Shown: positions 41,829 through 49,420 of the stretch, piece after piece
How positions within the stretch are numbered: position 1 is the first letter of the stretch
Layout: every line of letters starts with the position of its first letter
Origin: Lachnospiraceae bacterium
GTDB lineage: Bacteria; Bacillota; Clostridia; Lachnospirales; Lachnospiraceae
Direction: 5' to 3'
DNA length: 53,745 bases
Assembly: GCA_022791635.1 (NCBI GenBank)
Contig: JAAVZL010000058.1
Location: 1-53,745 of the forward strand
Made by a program: the position numbers and the translations under genes
The notes under the pieces: model-generated
Told to the model about the DNA's origin: nothing
Database searches by the model: none
The model's input: only the letters and a program-made list of their open reading frames with translations

Positions 41829-41869
41829 GTCGAAGCGACTTTGCCCTTTAGTGCCATCGCGCAGTGATT
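41829..41869 (+). repeat. 41-nt structured repeat, copy B
   Basis: Matches copy A (20932-20972) at 35 of 41 positions. Stem differences keep pairing: outer pair of hairpin 2 is A-T here and G-C in A; an inner pair is G-T here and G-C there; hairpin 1 has G-C here and G-T there. It ends about 6 bases before AATAGGAG, the ribosome site of the next gene. Confidence 0.75.
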
Positions 41870-41888
41870 TAGAATAGGAGATAAGATA

Positions 41889-43061
41889 ATGAATAATTTT
41901 TATGATTCTCAAAAGACCAATGTGATTTTTGGAAAAGATACCCACAAAGCTGTGGGAGAGGAGATAAAAAAGTATGGCAGCAGCTGTCTGATTGTACATG
42001 ACGGGGGAGATTATCTCAAAGACATTCTCACAGATATCAGAAGCTCTCTCGAGGAAAACGGCGTATCTTACTATGAGATGGGAGATGTGAAGCCCAATCC
42101 CCGCCTGAGCTATTGCAGGGAATGTATGAACACGCTTCGGGAAAAGCCGGTGGATTTTATCCTGGCCGTAGGGGGAGGCTCTGTGATGGATACGGCAAAG
42201 TTTATTGCCGTGCAGACGAATATGGAGGAAAGCCTTTTTGAAAACAGGGACATTTTTACACCTTATCCTGTCATTCCGCATGGGGTGGTATCCACCCTTG
42301 GTGGTACGGGAAGCGAGCAATCCCTGTGTGCTATGATTGTGGATGACAGTCTTGAAGTTCCGGAGAAGGTGGGACTTTACAACCTGGGCTTTTTCTTTGA
42401 CTTTGCCATTATCAATCCGGAGTTTGCCTACACACTGCCGCCCAAGATGATGGCCTGCGGAGCCATGGATATTCTTTCTCATTGCTGGGAGGTTTATTTT
42501 GCGCCCATCAACGGAAATGAGATTATGGAGGGCTATTTTGAGGGGATTGTGCGGGCTGTTCTGAAGGAAGGATTGGTGGCGAAGGAGGAGCCCACCAACT
42601 ATGAAGCCCGTGCAAATCTGAACCTGGCGGCCATTATGGCAATGTCCAACACCAAGCCTGCAGCAGGAGAGATGGGTGACTGGGTTTGTCATCATATGGA
42701 AAACCCCGTAACCGTTACCTATAAACGCACCCACGGCGAAATTCTCTCTATCATCACCGATGCCTGGGTGAAATATGCCTGGAAGAGCAATGCACCGAAG
42801 TTTGTGCGCTGGGCCGTAAACTGCATGGGCGCACACTTGTATGACAATCAGGAAGATACGGTAATGGAGGGACTTCAAAGGCTTGAGGACTGGCAGAGGC
42901 GTATGGGACTTCCCACCCGTTTTCGCGATATTGGGCTTGAGGCGGAGGACTTACAAGGCTGTGCAAAAAACGCTATGAAGATTTCCGGTACCGGAAAGGC
43001 CGGCGCCTACTCGGCCTTTGATGTGGATATGGTGATGGAGGTTTACAGACTGGCACAGTAA
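41889..43061 (+). CDS. iron-containing alcohol dehydrogenase
   Basis: An NAD(P)H-dependent aldehyde/alcohol reductase of the Fe-ADH family, closest in pattern to BdhA/YqhD-type butanol dehydrogenases. The 390-residue protein has the nucleotide loop AVGGGSVMDTAKF, STLGGTGSEQS, and metal ligands in GAMDILSHCWE, VCHHMENP and YKRTHGEILS. AGGAG precedes the ATG. It follows the PTS cluster and a structured repeat, so it may be separately controlled; it could reduce an aldehyde released by the aldolase. Confidence 0.94.
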   Translation: MNNFYDSQKTNVIFGKDTHKAVGEEIKKYGSSCLIVHDGGDYLKDILTDIRSSLEENGVSYYEMGDVKPNPRLSYCRECMNTLREKPVDFILAVGGGSVMDTAKFIAVQTNMEESLFENRDIFTPYPVIPHGVVSTLGGTGSEQSLCAMIVDDSLEVPEKVGLYNLGFFFDFAIINPEFAYTLPPKMMACGAMDILSHCWEVYFAPINGNEIMEGYFEGIVRAVLKEGLVAKEEPTNYEARANLNLAAIMAMSNTKPAAGEMGDWVCHHMENPVTVTYKRTHGEILSIITDAWVKYAWKSNAPKFVRWAVNCMGAHLYDNQEDTVMEGLQRLEDWQRRMGLPTRFRDIGLEAEDLQGCAKNAMKISGTGKAGAYSAFDVDMVMEVYRLAQ

Positions 43062-43082
43062 TGAGAAACGGAGGCGTCATCT

Positions 43083-44003
43083 ATGAGCTTTTCGGGGATG
43101 TATAATACACAGGGAATGCTGTTCTTACTGATGCTTTTGGGCTTGCTGCTCAGGAGAACTTCCGTAATTACCCGGGAGGGAGAGGCTTTTTTGACGGATT
43201 TGGTGCTCTATGTGACCCTGCCGGCCAGCATTCTAAAATCCTTCCAGATGGAATTTACCGAGGAGCTGTTAAGCTCTTGCCTGAGGGTGCTGCTCTTGAC
43301 AATCATACTTCTGGCGGTCTCCTTTCTGGCAGGAAAGCTTGCATTTGGATTTCTGCCGCCGGAAAAGAGGAAAATTATGGAATATGCCACTATGGTTTCC
43401 AATGCTGGCATTTTGGGAAATCCGGTGGCAGAAGGCATTTTTGGCGACCTGGGGCTTATGTACGCCTCCATTTATACCATTCCCCTGCGGATCTACATGT
43501 GGTCCTTTGGGCTTATGTGCTTTACAAAGGCGCCGGATAAAAAGAGGCTGCTTAAAAAAACCTGTACCCATCCCTGTATGCTTGCCGCAGCTTTGGGCCT
43601 GCTTCTGATGAGCCTTCCGGTCTCTCTTCCGGAGGTGCTTGACAGAACTATCCGGAGCGCGGCGGGGGCCAACACCTGTCTGTCTATGCTCCTGGTGGGA
43701 AGCATACTGGCCTCTATTCCGCTGAAAAGCATGATAGACAAAAAGGCGTTGTACTATTCTGCCATCCGTTTGCTTTTTCTTCCACTGGCGGCCCTGCTTT
43801 TGTGCAGAGCCGCTGGCTGTGATTTTGTAGTGACCGGGGTGATGGTTACCCTCACCGGCATGCCGGCCGGGAGTACTACTGCCGTGCTGGCCCAGAAGTA
43901 TGGCTGCGATGCCGTGCTGGCCACAAAATGTGTGGTTTTGTCTACGATGCTTTCCATGGCTTCGGTTCCGGCCTGGTGTCTGATCGTTTCCGGGCTTGGA
44001 TGA
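43083..44003 (+). CDS. AEC family transporter
   Basis: A ten-helix permease of the auxin efflux carrier family, commonly used in bacteria for export or uptake of organic acids such as malate. The 306-residue protein has the family motif VSNAGILGNPVAEGIFG in the first half and LTGMPAGSTTAVLAQKYGCD in the second. It starts 22 bp after the Fe-ADH gene, so the two probably form one unit; it may move an acid end product. Confidence 0.9.
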   Translation: MSFSGMYNTQGMLFLLMLLGLLLRRTSVITREGEAFLTDLVLYVTLPASILKSFQMEFTEELLSSCLRVLLLTIILLAVSFLAGKLAFGFLPPEKRKIMEYATMVSNAGILGNPVAEGIFGDLGLMYASIYTIPLRIYMWSFGLMCFTKAPDKKRLLKKTCTHPCMLAAALGLLLMSLPVSLPEVLDRTIRSAAGANTCLSMLLVGSILASIPLKSMIDKKALYYSAIRLLFLPLAALLLCRAAGCDFVVTGVMVTLTGMPAGSTTAVLAQKYGCDAVLATKCVVLSTMLSMASVPAWCLIVSGLG

Positions 44004-44058
44004 AGGGAATGTGTAATCAAAACTGTAATCATTCGCATATCGTCCGTTTAAAAAGATG

Positions 44059-44126
44059 TTGACAAATAAATGGTAATCGTGTACAATAACATCTGTTGTG
44101 AAACAGCGTCACACAACAGATGTTAT
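44059..44126 (+). promoter_or_regulatory. tRNA promoter with a 15-bp palindrome
   Basis: TTGACA (44059-44064), 17 bases, TACAAT (44082-44087). A perfect inverted repeat, ATAACATCTGTTGTG (44086-44100) with its complement at 44112-44126, begins at the -10 box. The start site would fall in the left arm, so the palindrome is more likely an operator than an RNA hairpin. Confidence 0.7.
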
Positions 44127-44128
44127 CT

Positions 44129-44201
<73 letters not shown>

Positions 44202-44224
44202 TTGAAAGCTTCATATTGTGTTAT

Positions 44225-44295
44225 GCGGGTGTAGTTCAATGGTAGAACACCAGCCTTCCAAGCTGGACACGTGGGTTCGATTCCCATCACCCGCT
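44225..44295 (+). tRNA. tRNA-Gly(TCC)
   Basis: Acceptor GCGGGTG pairs with CACCCGC; anticodon arm CCAGC-CTTCCAA-GCTGG gives TCC; T loop TTCGATT. Discriminator T, CCA not encoded. Same transcript as tRNA-Phe copy 2. Confidence 0.96.
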
Positions 44296-44308
44296 TTTAT
44301 TTTTTTGT

Positions 44309-44345
44309 AAGGAACCCGGTAAAATCAAGGGTTCCTTTGTTTCTT
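44309..44345 (+). terminator. terminator of tRNA-Phe-Gly
   Basis: AAGGAACCC (44309-44317) pairs with GGGTTCCTT (44329-44337), followed by TGTTTCTT. Confidence 0.7.
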
Positions 44346-44396
44346 GGCGTAAAATTTAAAAGTACGTTCGGTGCGCTGAGGGGTACGATTCCTTTA

Positions 44397-45788
44397 TTAT
44401 GAAGGCACATTCACAATCCCCACAAACAGGGGAAGTCCGTCACCCCCGGTAATGGCAAAGAGAAACGGCCGGTTCACCACGAAGTCCACCTCCTCTGCAG
44501 GCGGCGCCCCGGCGCCGCAGACAGCCATCACCGTGTAAGCGGCGGCTATGCAGCCCTTTTCGTCAATGGCAACCCGGGCAGCATGGTCAGCCCTTGAGAC
44601 AAAAAGTCCTTCCGTCTCCCTGGTCAGAGGAGAAAAATCCGACGCGTTCTCGTCGAATACATCCGTAATTCCGAGAGCCTTAAGGCCGGAAATGAGATCG
44701 AGATTCGAAGCAACATCGAATTTGGGTACGGACAGATGGACGGTCAGGTATTCGTGATTTTCCCAGGCGTCTCTTGCCAGCAAAAAGTCCATGACCTCGT
44801 TATCCTTCAAAAGCTCCTCCGCAGAAATCCCTTCATCCGGCAGAATCAGCCACATAGCACCGTCGCTCTCCAGATTCTTGGCCGTGGCCGAAAAACGGTT
44901 TCCCCAATAGTACTCCCGGCTGTCCGACTGATGCATAAAGTCACAGGTGAGATCCTGGTTCGGCCCATGGAAAACTTCCGGCCGGGTATTGCCCTCTGCA
45001 AACTCCGAGGACCATTTGGCACGAAAATAAATGGTGGAGGCCAGTGCGAGAATGGTATCCTTATCAAGCCTTAGATCCTGGGCCTGCTCCTCCAAAAGTC
45101 CGCCGGTCTGCTCATTCAGCCAGTCTCTTAAGGCCTCATTCAATTCCTCCGACCCCATTTCCCCCTGGTAGGAAGAAGTGTAATAGGTATCGGCCAGCTG
45201 CTTTAAGGTGGCGGGAACGTAAGAGACATCCTCGCGTAGCCACAGAGAGCTTGCCAGAATACAGGAGGTGGCTCCGTCGTTTACATAATTGGCATTCCAG
45301 AGAGAGCCGGCCTCGGCGCGCAGCTCCTCCATGGAAGCCGCGTCAAGCAGATCCAGAATCTGCTCCCGGCTGCTTCCCTCCGTGAGCTCTGCCAGCATTC
45401 CCAGGGCAAGATAGACGTTTGGCGGCGAATAAACACGGTTTTCCCCTTTTGGCCCGGATAAAAGCTCCGGGATACTTTTGGATAGAAAGTGATTCAGTTT
45501 ATCCTGATAGCCTTCCGCCGCTTCAAGCCGGGCCCTGCGATCCGCATTCCAGGCGTCGTAGGTGTCGTAGAAAGCCTCCTGAATCTCTCCCGTAGCGGGA
45601 TCCGTAAAATCCTCTTCATTTGGATAAGGCGCCGTCTGGGGATAAACGGCCCTGGCAAGAGCAGCGTCTGTTTTGGAAGAGGCAGAAGGATTTCCAGGGC
45701 CCTGTGCGCTGCATGCCGTCAGAGAGCCTGCAAGCAGAACAGCCAAAAGAGAGAAAACGGGTTTTGCCCGAAAATAAGTATGTTTCAT
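44397..45788 (-). CDS. serpin-family lipoprotein
   Basis: A predicted surface-anchored serine or cysteine protease inhibitor. The 463-residue protein starts with a lipoprotein signal (VFSLLAVLLAGSLTACSAQ; lipobox LTAC), a Ser/Pro/Ala linker, then a full serpin fold: YSPPNVYLALGMLAELTEGS, TIYFRAKW, LPDEGISAEELL, VHLSVPKFDVASNLDL, hinge VAIDEKGCIAAAYTVMAVCG, and the serpin end signature VVNRPFLFAITGGDGLPLFV. The reactive loop lies around residues CGAGAPPAEEV and has a cysteine at its start. The start at 45788 is chosen for GGAGG upstream. Divergent from the tetR gene. Confidence 0.93.
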   Translation of the reverse strand: MKHTYFRAKPVFSLLAVLLAGSLTACSAQGPGNPSASSKTDAALARAVYPQTAPYPNEEDFTDPATGEIQEAFYDTYDAWNADRRARLEAAEGYQDKLNHFLSKSIPELLSGPKGENRVYSPPNVYLALGMLAELTEGSSREQILDLLDAASMEELRAEAGSLWNANYVNDGATSCILASSLWLREDVSYVPATLKQLADTYYTSSYQGEMGSEELNEALRDWLNEQTGGLLEEQAQDLRLDKDTILALASTIYFRAKWSSEFAEGNTRPEVFHGPNQDLTCDFMHQSDSREYYWGNRFSATAKNLESDGAMWLILPDEGISAEELLKDNEVMDFLLARDAWENHEYLTVHLSVPKFDVASNLDLISGLKALGITDVFDENASDFSPLTRETEGLFVSRADHAARVAIDEKGCIAAAYTVMAVCGAGAPPAEEVDFVVNRPFLFAITGGDGLPLFVGIVNVPS

Positions 45789-45924
45789 TTGCGATTCCTC
45801 CTTTGCATTTCCGGTGCTGAGAATTTGGTTTTCTATGAATAGGAACGTAAAAGCGGCAGGAGTTACTACAGAATCCGGGAAAATAATTGTGCAACAAAAG
45901 AGGTTTTTTGACCGGCAACTTTGC

Positions 45925-45953
45925 TTGAAAAGGGGTGGAAAATCCGCTATAAT
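45925..45953 (+). promoter_or_regulatory. promoter of the tetR-RND locus
   Basis: TTGAAA (45925-45930), 17 bases, TATAAT (45948-45953), 31 bp before the tetR start. Confidence 0.8.
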
Positions 45954-45984
45954 CAAACATAACTGCGGGAAAGGGAGTTTGTTT

Positions 45985-46560
45985 ATGGCTCAGTTTACGA
46001 AAAAGGCAATCGTGGAGGCGTTTCTTGAGCTGCTCAACGAGAAGCCTCTGGATAAGATAACCGTGAAGGAGATTGTGGACAGCTGCGGCATCAACCGGAA
46101 TACCTTTTACTATCACTTTGAGGATATCCATGCCCTTCTCACCTTTGTCCTTGACGGGGAGGTGGAGCGGGTGATTGCGGAGCATGCAGACGTGGAGTCT
46201 CTGGAGGAGGGCTTTATTGAGGCGGCTCGCTTTGCCCTCTGCAATAAGCGGGCGGTCTATCACATATACAATTCCGTCAGTCGGGAGGACCTGGAGCGCT
46301 ATCTGAACAGCATTGCGGAGGATGTGGTGCGGCGCATGGTGGAGGGTCTTTATTCGGAGGGAGAGGTGTCGGAGCTTGACCGGGAACTGATCATCCATTT
46401 TTATAAATGCGGCCTGTCGGGAATGGTGATGGCCTGGGTGGGCGAAGGAATGAAGGCGGATCCGGAGCAGCTGATTCGAAGCCTGGGAGATTTGCTGGGC
46501 GGAAGCGTATCGGCGGCTATGGAACGGGGAAGACAGCGTAAGAGGGCAGGAAGGCGGTAA
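45985..46560 (+). CDS. TetR/AcrR family regulator
   Basis: A probable repressor of the export genes that follow. The 191-residue protein has the N-terminal DNA-binding domain KKAIVEAFLELLNEKPLDKI, TVKEIVDSCGINRNTFYYHF and a TetR-like C-terminal helical ligand domain (TetR_C_7/8-like by feel). ATG 45985 follows GGGAG; the open frame upstream overlaps the serpin promoter region and is not used. A terminator follows, so it is expressed apart from the export genes. Confidence 0.9.
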   Translation: MAQFTKKAIVEAFLELLNEKPLDKITVKEIVDSCGINRNTFYYHFEDIHALLTFVLDGEVERVIAEHADVESLEEGFIEAARFALCNKRAVYHIYNSVSREDLERYLNSIAEDVVRRMVEGLYSEGEVSELDRELIIHFYKCGLSGMVMAWVGEGMKADPEQLIRSLGDLLGGSVSAAMERGRQRKRAGRR

Positions 46561-46631
46561 AGACGCCGGACGGCGTCAGAGATTGTTTTTGGGCAGATCC
46601 CCTCAAATGTCTGAATTTTGGTTAATTTGGA

Positions 46632-46666
46632 AGCGGTGTACAGATTTTGTACACTGCTCTTTTTTT
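46632..46666 (+). terminator. terminator of tetR
   Basis: AGCGGTGTACA (46632-46642) pairs with TGTACACTGCT (46649-46659), followed by a run of seven Ts. The palindrome GTGTACA-N6-TGTACAC could also be the TetR operator. Confidence 0.8.
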
Positions 46667-46734
46667 GCCTGTTTCGAAGGGGAAGGGTTTGGAATAAAAT
46701 AAAAACCATCAAGAAGAGAAGGGAGTGAGAGCAA

Positions 46735-47301
46735 ATGCGTGCAGTTCGAATTGCCAAAGGAGGCTATGCGGTGTCCTCTGCAGGCTTTTGCATTGCCGGT
46801 GTTCTGCTGCTGCTTCACCCGGAGGTTTCTGCCGCAGTGATTTGCAAGGGGATGGGAGTCCTTCTTATGATATGCGGAGCCTTTAAGCTTTGCGGCTATC
46901 TGTCAAAGGATCTGTACCGGCTGGCTTTCCAGTTTGATCTGGCCTGCGGAATTCTGGCTATGGTGCTGGGACTTTTGATGCTGTTTCGCAGTGACAGCGT
47001 TCTGAGATTCCTGAATCTGGTGCTGGGGATTGTGATCTTGACAGACGGACTTTTGAAGCTGCAGACGGCTCTGGATGCCAGACGCTTTGGTCTGGAACGT
47101 TGGTGGCTGATCGGAGGCGCGGCGGTTCTGGCCAGCATCCTGGGAGTGCTGATTATTCTGGATCCCTTTGGAGGCTCCGGTGTTGCAGGAGCGGTGATGC
47201 TTCTGGGAATTACACTTTTGACGGAGGGGCTCTTGAATCTTTATGTGGCCGTCTATACGGTGAAAACAGAAAAGCAGAGAGGGCGGATAGATAGAATCTG
47301 A
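46735..47301 (+). CDS. HdeD/DUF308 family membrane protein
   Basis: A six-helix membrane protein built of three two-helix repeats: residues about 14-50 (AVSSAGFCIAGVLLLLHPEV), 65-110 (LACGILAMVLGLLMLFRSD) and 120-175 (GGAAVLASILGVLIILDPFG). The family is linked to acid resistance in enterics, but its role elsewhere is unknown. GAAGGGAG precedes the ATG. It lies 23 bp before the RND gene and is co-transcribed with it. Confidence 0.88.
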   Translation: MRAVRIAKGGYAVSSAGFCIAGVLLLLHPEVSAAVICKGMGVLLMICGAFKLCGYLSKDLYRLAFQFDLACGILAMVLGLLMLFRSDSVLRFLNLVLGIVILTDGLLKLQTALDARRFGLERWWLIGGAAVLASILGVLIILDPFGGSGVAGAVMLLGITLLTEGLLNLYVAVYTVKTEKQRGRIDRI

Positions 47302-47324
47302 GAGGAAAGGCAGAGGAGGAGAAT

Positions 47325-49400
47325 ATGATTAAATTTGGAAAAGGGGTTGTAAAGCTTCGCATCCCCATCTTAATACTGACACTGGCGCTGATGATTCCGT
47401 CGGTTATGGGAATGGCGGCAACTCGAATCAATTATGATATGCTGACCTACCTTCCCGGGGATATTGAGACCATGATTGGCCAGGATATCCTGATGGATGA
47501 GTTTGGAAAGGGAGCCTTTTCCTTCGTTATTATAGAAGGGATGGAGAATAAGGAGGTGGCAGAGCTTCGGGAACGAATTGAGGAGGTGGATCACGTAGCT
47601 ACCGTGCTGTGGTATGACAGCTTTCTTGATCTTTCCGTTCCCATGGAGATTCTTCCGGATGAGTACTATGACATCTTCAATTCGGAAAATGCCACCATGA
47701 TGGCGGTGTTCTTTGACACCTCTACCTCCGCGGACGAGACGCTGGAGGCTGCGGCTCGGATCAAGGAGCTTGCCGGGGAGCAGTGCTTTGTATCCGGTAT
47801 GACTGCCATGGTAGCGGATTTGAAGGAGCTGTGTGAGCGGGAGGAAATCATTTATGTGGTTCTGGCTGTGGTGCTTTCCTGCGTTGTTATGGTAGCCTTC
47901 CTGGACAGCTGGGCCCTTCCGGTGATTTTCCTATTGAGTATCGGAATGGCAATCCTTTTAAATATGGGAACCAACATCTTTTTCGGAGAGATTTCCTTCC
48001 TGACCCAGGCCTTGGCGGCAGTTCTTCAGCTTGCGGTCACCATGGATTATTCCATTTTCCTGTGGCACAGCTATGTGGAACAGCAGGAGCGCTTTGAGGG
48101 AGATAAGAAACGTGCCATGGCCCACGCCATCAAGGCAACCATTACTTCCGTGGTGGGAAGCTCCATCACTACGGTGGCCGGCTTTATCGCACTGTGCTTT
48201 ATGAGCTATACCTTGGGACTGGATCTGGGGCTTGTGATGGCAAAGGGCGTGGTCTTCGGAGTGATTGGCTGTGTGACCATTCTTCCGTCTATGATTCTTG
48301 TTCTGGATAAGCTGATTGCCAGAACCAGGCACCGCCCCCTGATGCCGAATTTCGAAAAGGTGGTAAGGTTTGTGATTCGGCGCTATCCGGTGCTCCTGCT
48401 CTTGTTTGTGCTGATTCTTCCGGTGGCCTATTACGGGTATGACAAGGCAGGCGGAGAGGTGTACTACAACCTGGGCGGCTCACTGCCGGAGTATATGGGC
48501 TATGTGCAGGCCACCAACAAGCTGGAGGATGAGTTCTCTGCCGGAGCCACCCATATGGTGCTTCTTGACAAACATGTTTCTGCCAAGGATGTAAAAAATA
48601 TGGTGACAGAAATGAAAGCCGTAGACGGCGTGGAGTTTGCCCTTGGCATGGATTCCGCCATAGGCTCCCGGATTCCGGAGGAGCTGATACCGAGTAAAGC
48701 CAGGGAGGAGCTGGAGAGTGAGAACTGGAAGCTTCTTCTGATACAGTCTAAGTACAGTACGGCTACGGACGAGGTCAATGAACAGATTCGCATCCTGCAG
48801 GAGATTTTAAAGAAATATGACAAGACGGGAATGCTCATCGGCGAAGCGCCCTGCACCAAGGATTTGATTGAGATTACGGATCACGATTTCCAGGTGGTAA
48901 ATACCATTTCCATTATTGCCATCTTCGTGATTATAGCGGTGGTGTTAAAGAGCATTTCCCTGCCGGTGATTCTGGTGGCAGTGATAGAATTTGCGATCTT
49001 TATCAATCTGGGAATTCCCCATTTTACGGGAACCTCCCTTCCGTTTATCGCACCTATCTGTATCAGCACCATTCAGCTGGGAGCAACCGTGGACTATGCA
49101 ATCCTCATGACCACCCGGTACAAACGGGAACGGTCCGGAGGGCAGGATCGGGTGGGAGCCATCTCCACGGCCCTTTCGACCTCGCTTCCGTCGGTCATTG
49201 TCAGCGCCTTAGGGTTCTTTGCGGCAACTTTGGGCGTGGCCGTTTACTCGGATGTGGATATGATTCGCTCCCTGTGTGCACTGATGGCAAGAGGAGCGAT
49301 TGTAAGCCTTTTGGCTGTGGCCTTTATTCTGCCGGCCATGTTTCTGGTATTTGATAAAATTATCTGTGCCACAAGCGCAGGCTTTCGGCCTAAAAAATAG
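47325..49400 (+). CDS. RND/MMPL family transporter
   Basis: A proton-driven exporter of lipids or hydrophobic compounds, by family. The 691-residue protein has the twelve-helix layout with two extracytoplasmic domains (about 35-190 and 375-525), and the paired transport motifs TMDYSIFLWHSY in the first half and GATVDYAILMTTRYKRERS in the second. GGAGGAG precedes the ATG. The next gene encodes a secreted coiled-coil protein 20 bp downstream, and upstream are hdeD and tetR; together they look like one export system. Confidence 0.94.
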   Translation: MIKFGKGVVKLRIPILILTLALMIPSVMGMAATRINYDMLTYLPGDIETMIGQDILMDEFGKGAFSFVIIEGMENKEVAELRERIEEVDHVATVLWYDSFLDLSVPMEILPDEYYDIFNSENATMMAVFFDTSTSADETLEAAARIKELAGEQCFVSGMTAMVADLKELCEREEIIYVVLAVVLSCVVMVAFLDSWALPVIFLLSIGMAILLNMGTNIFFGEISFLTQALAAVLQLAVTMDYSIFLWHSYVEQQERFEGDKKRAMAHAIKATITSVVGSSITTVAGFIALCFMSYTLGLDLGLVMAKGVVFGVIGCVTILPSMILVLDKLIARTRHRPLMPNFEKVVRFVIRRYPVLLLLFVLILPVAYYGYDKAGGEVYYNLGGSLPEYMGYVQATNKLEDEFSAGATHMVLLDKHVSAKDVKNMVTEMKAVDGVEFALGMDSAIGSRIPEELIPSKAREELESENWKLLLIQSKYSTATDEVNEQIRILQEILKKYDKTGMLIGEAPCTKDLIEITDHDFQVVNTISIIAIFVIIAVVLKSISLPVILVAVIEFAIFINLGIPHFTGTSLPFIAPICISTIQLGATVDYAILMTTRYKRERSGGQDRVGAISTALSTSLPSVIVSALGFFAATLGVAVYSDVDMIRSLCALMARGAIVSLLAVAFILPAMFLVFDKIICATSAGFRPKK

Positions 49401-49420
49401 AAAAAACAGGAGGTAAAAAA

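Noticed and set aside
41361..42878. 505-residue minus-strand frame
   Set aside because: Antisense to the EIIA and Fe-ADH genes, whose own motifs are complete; no ribosome site.
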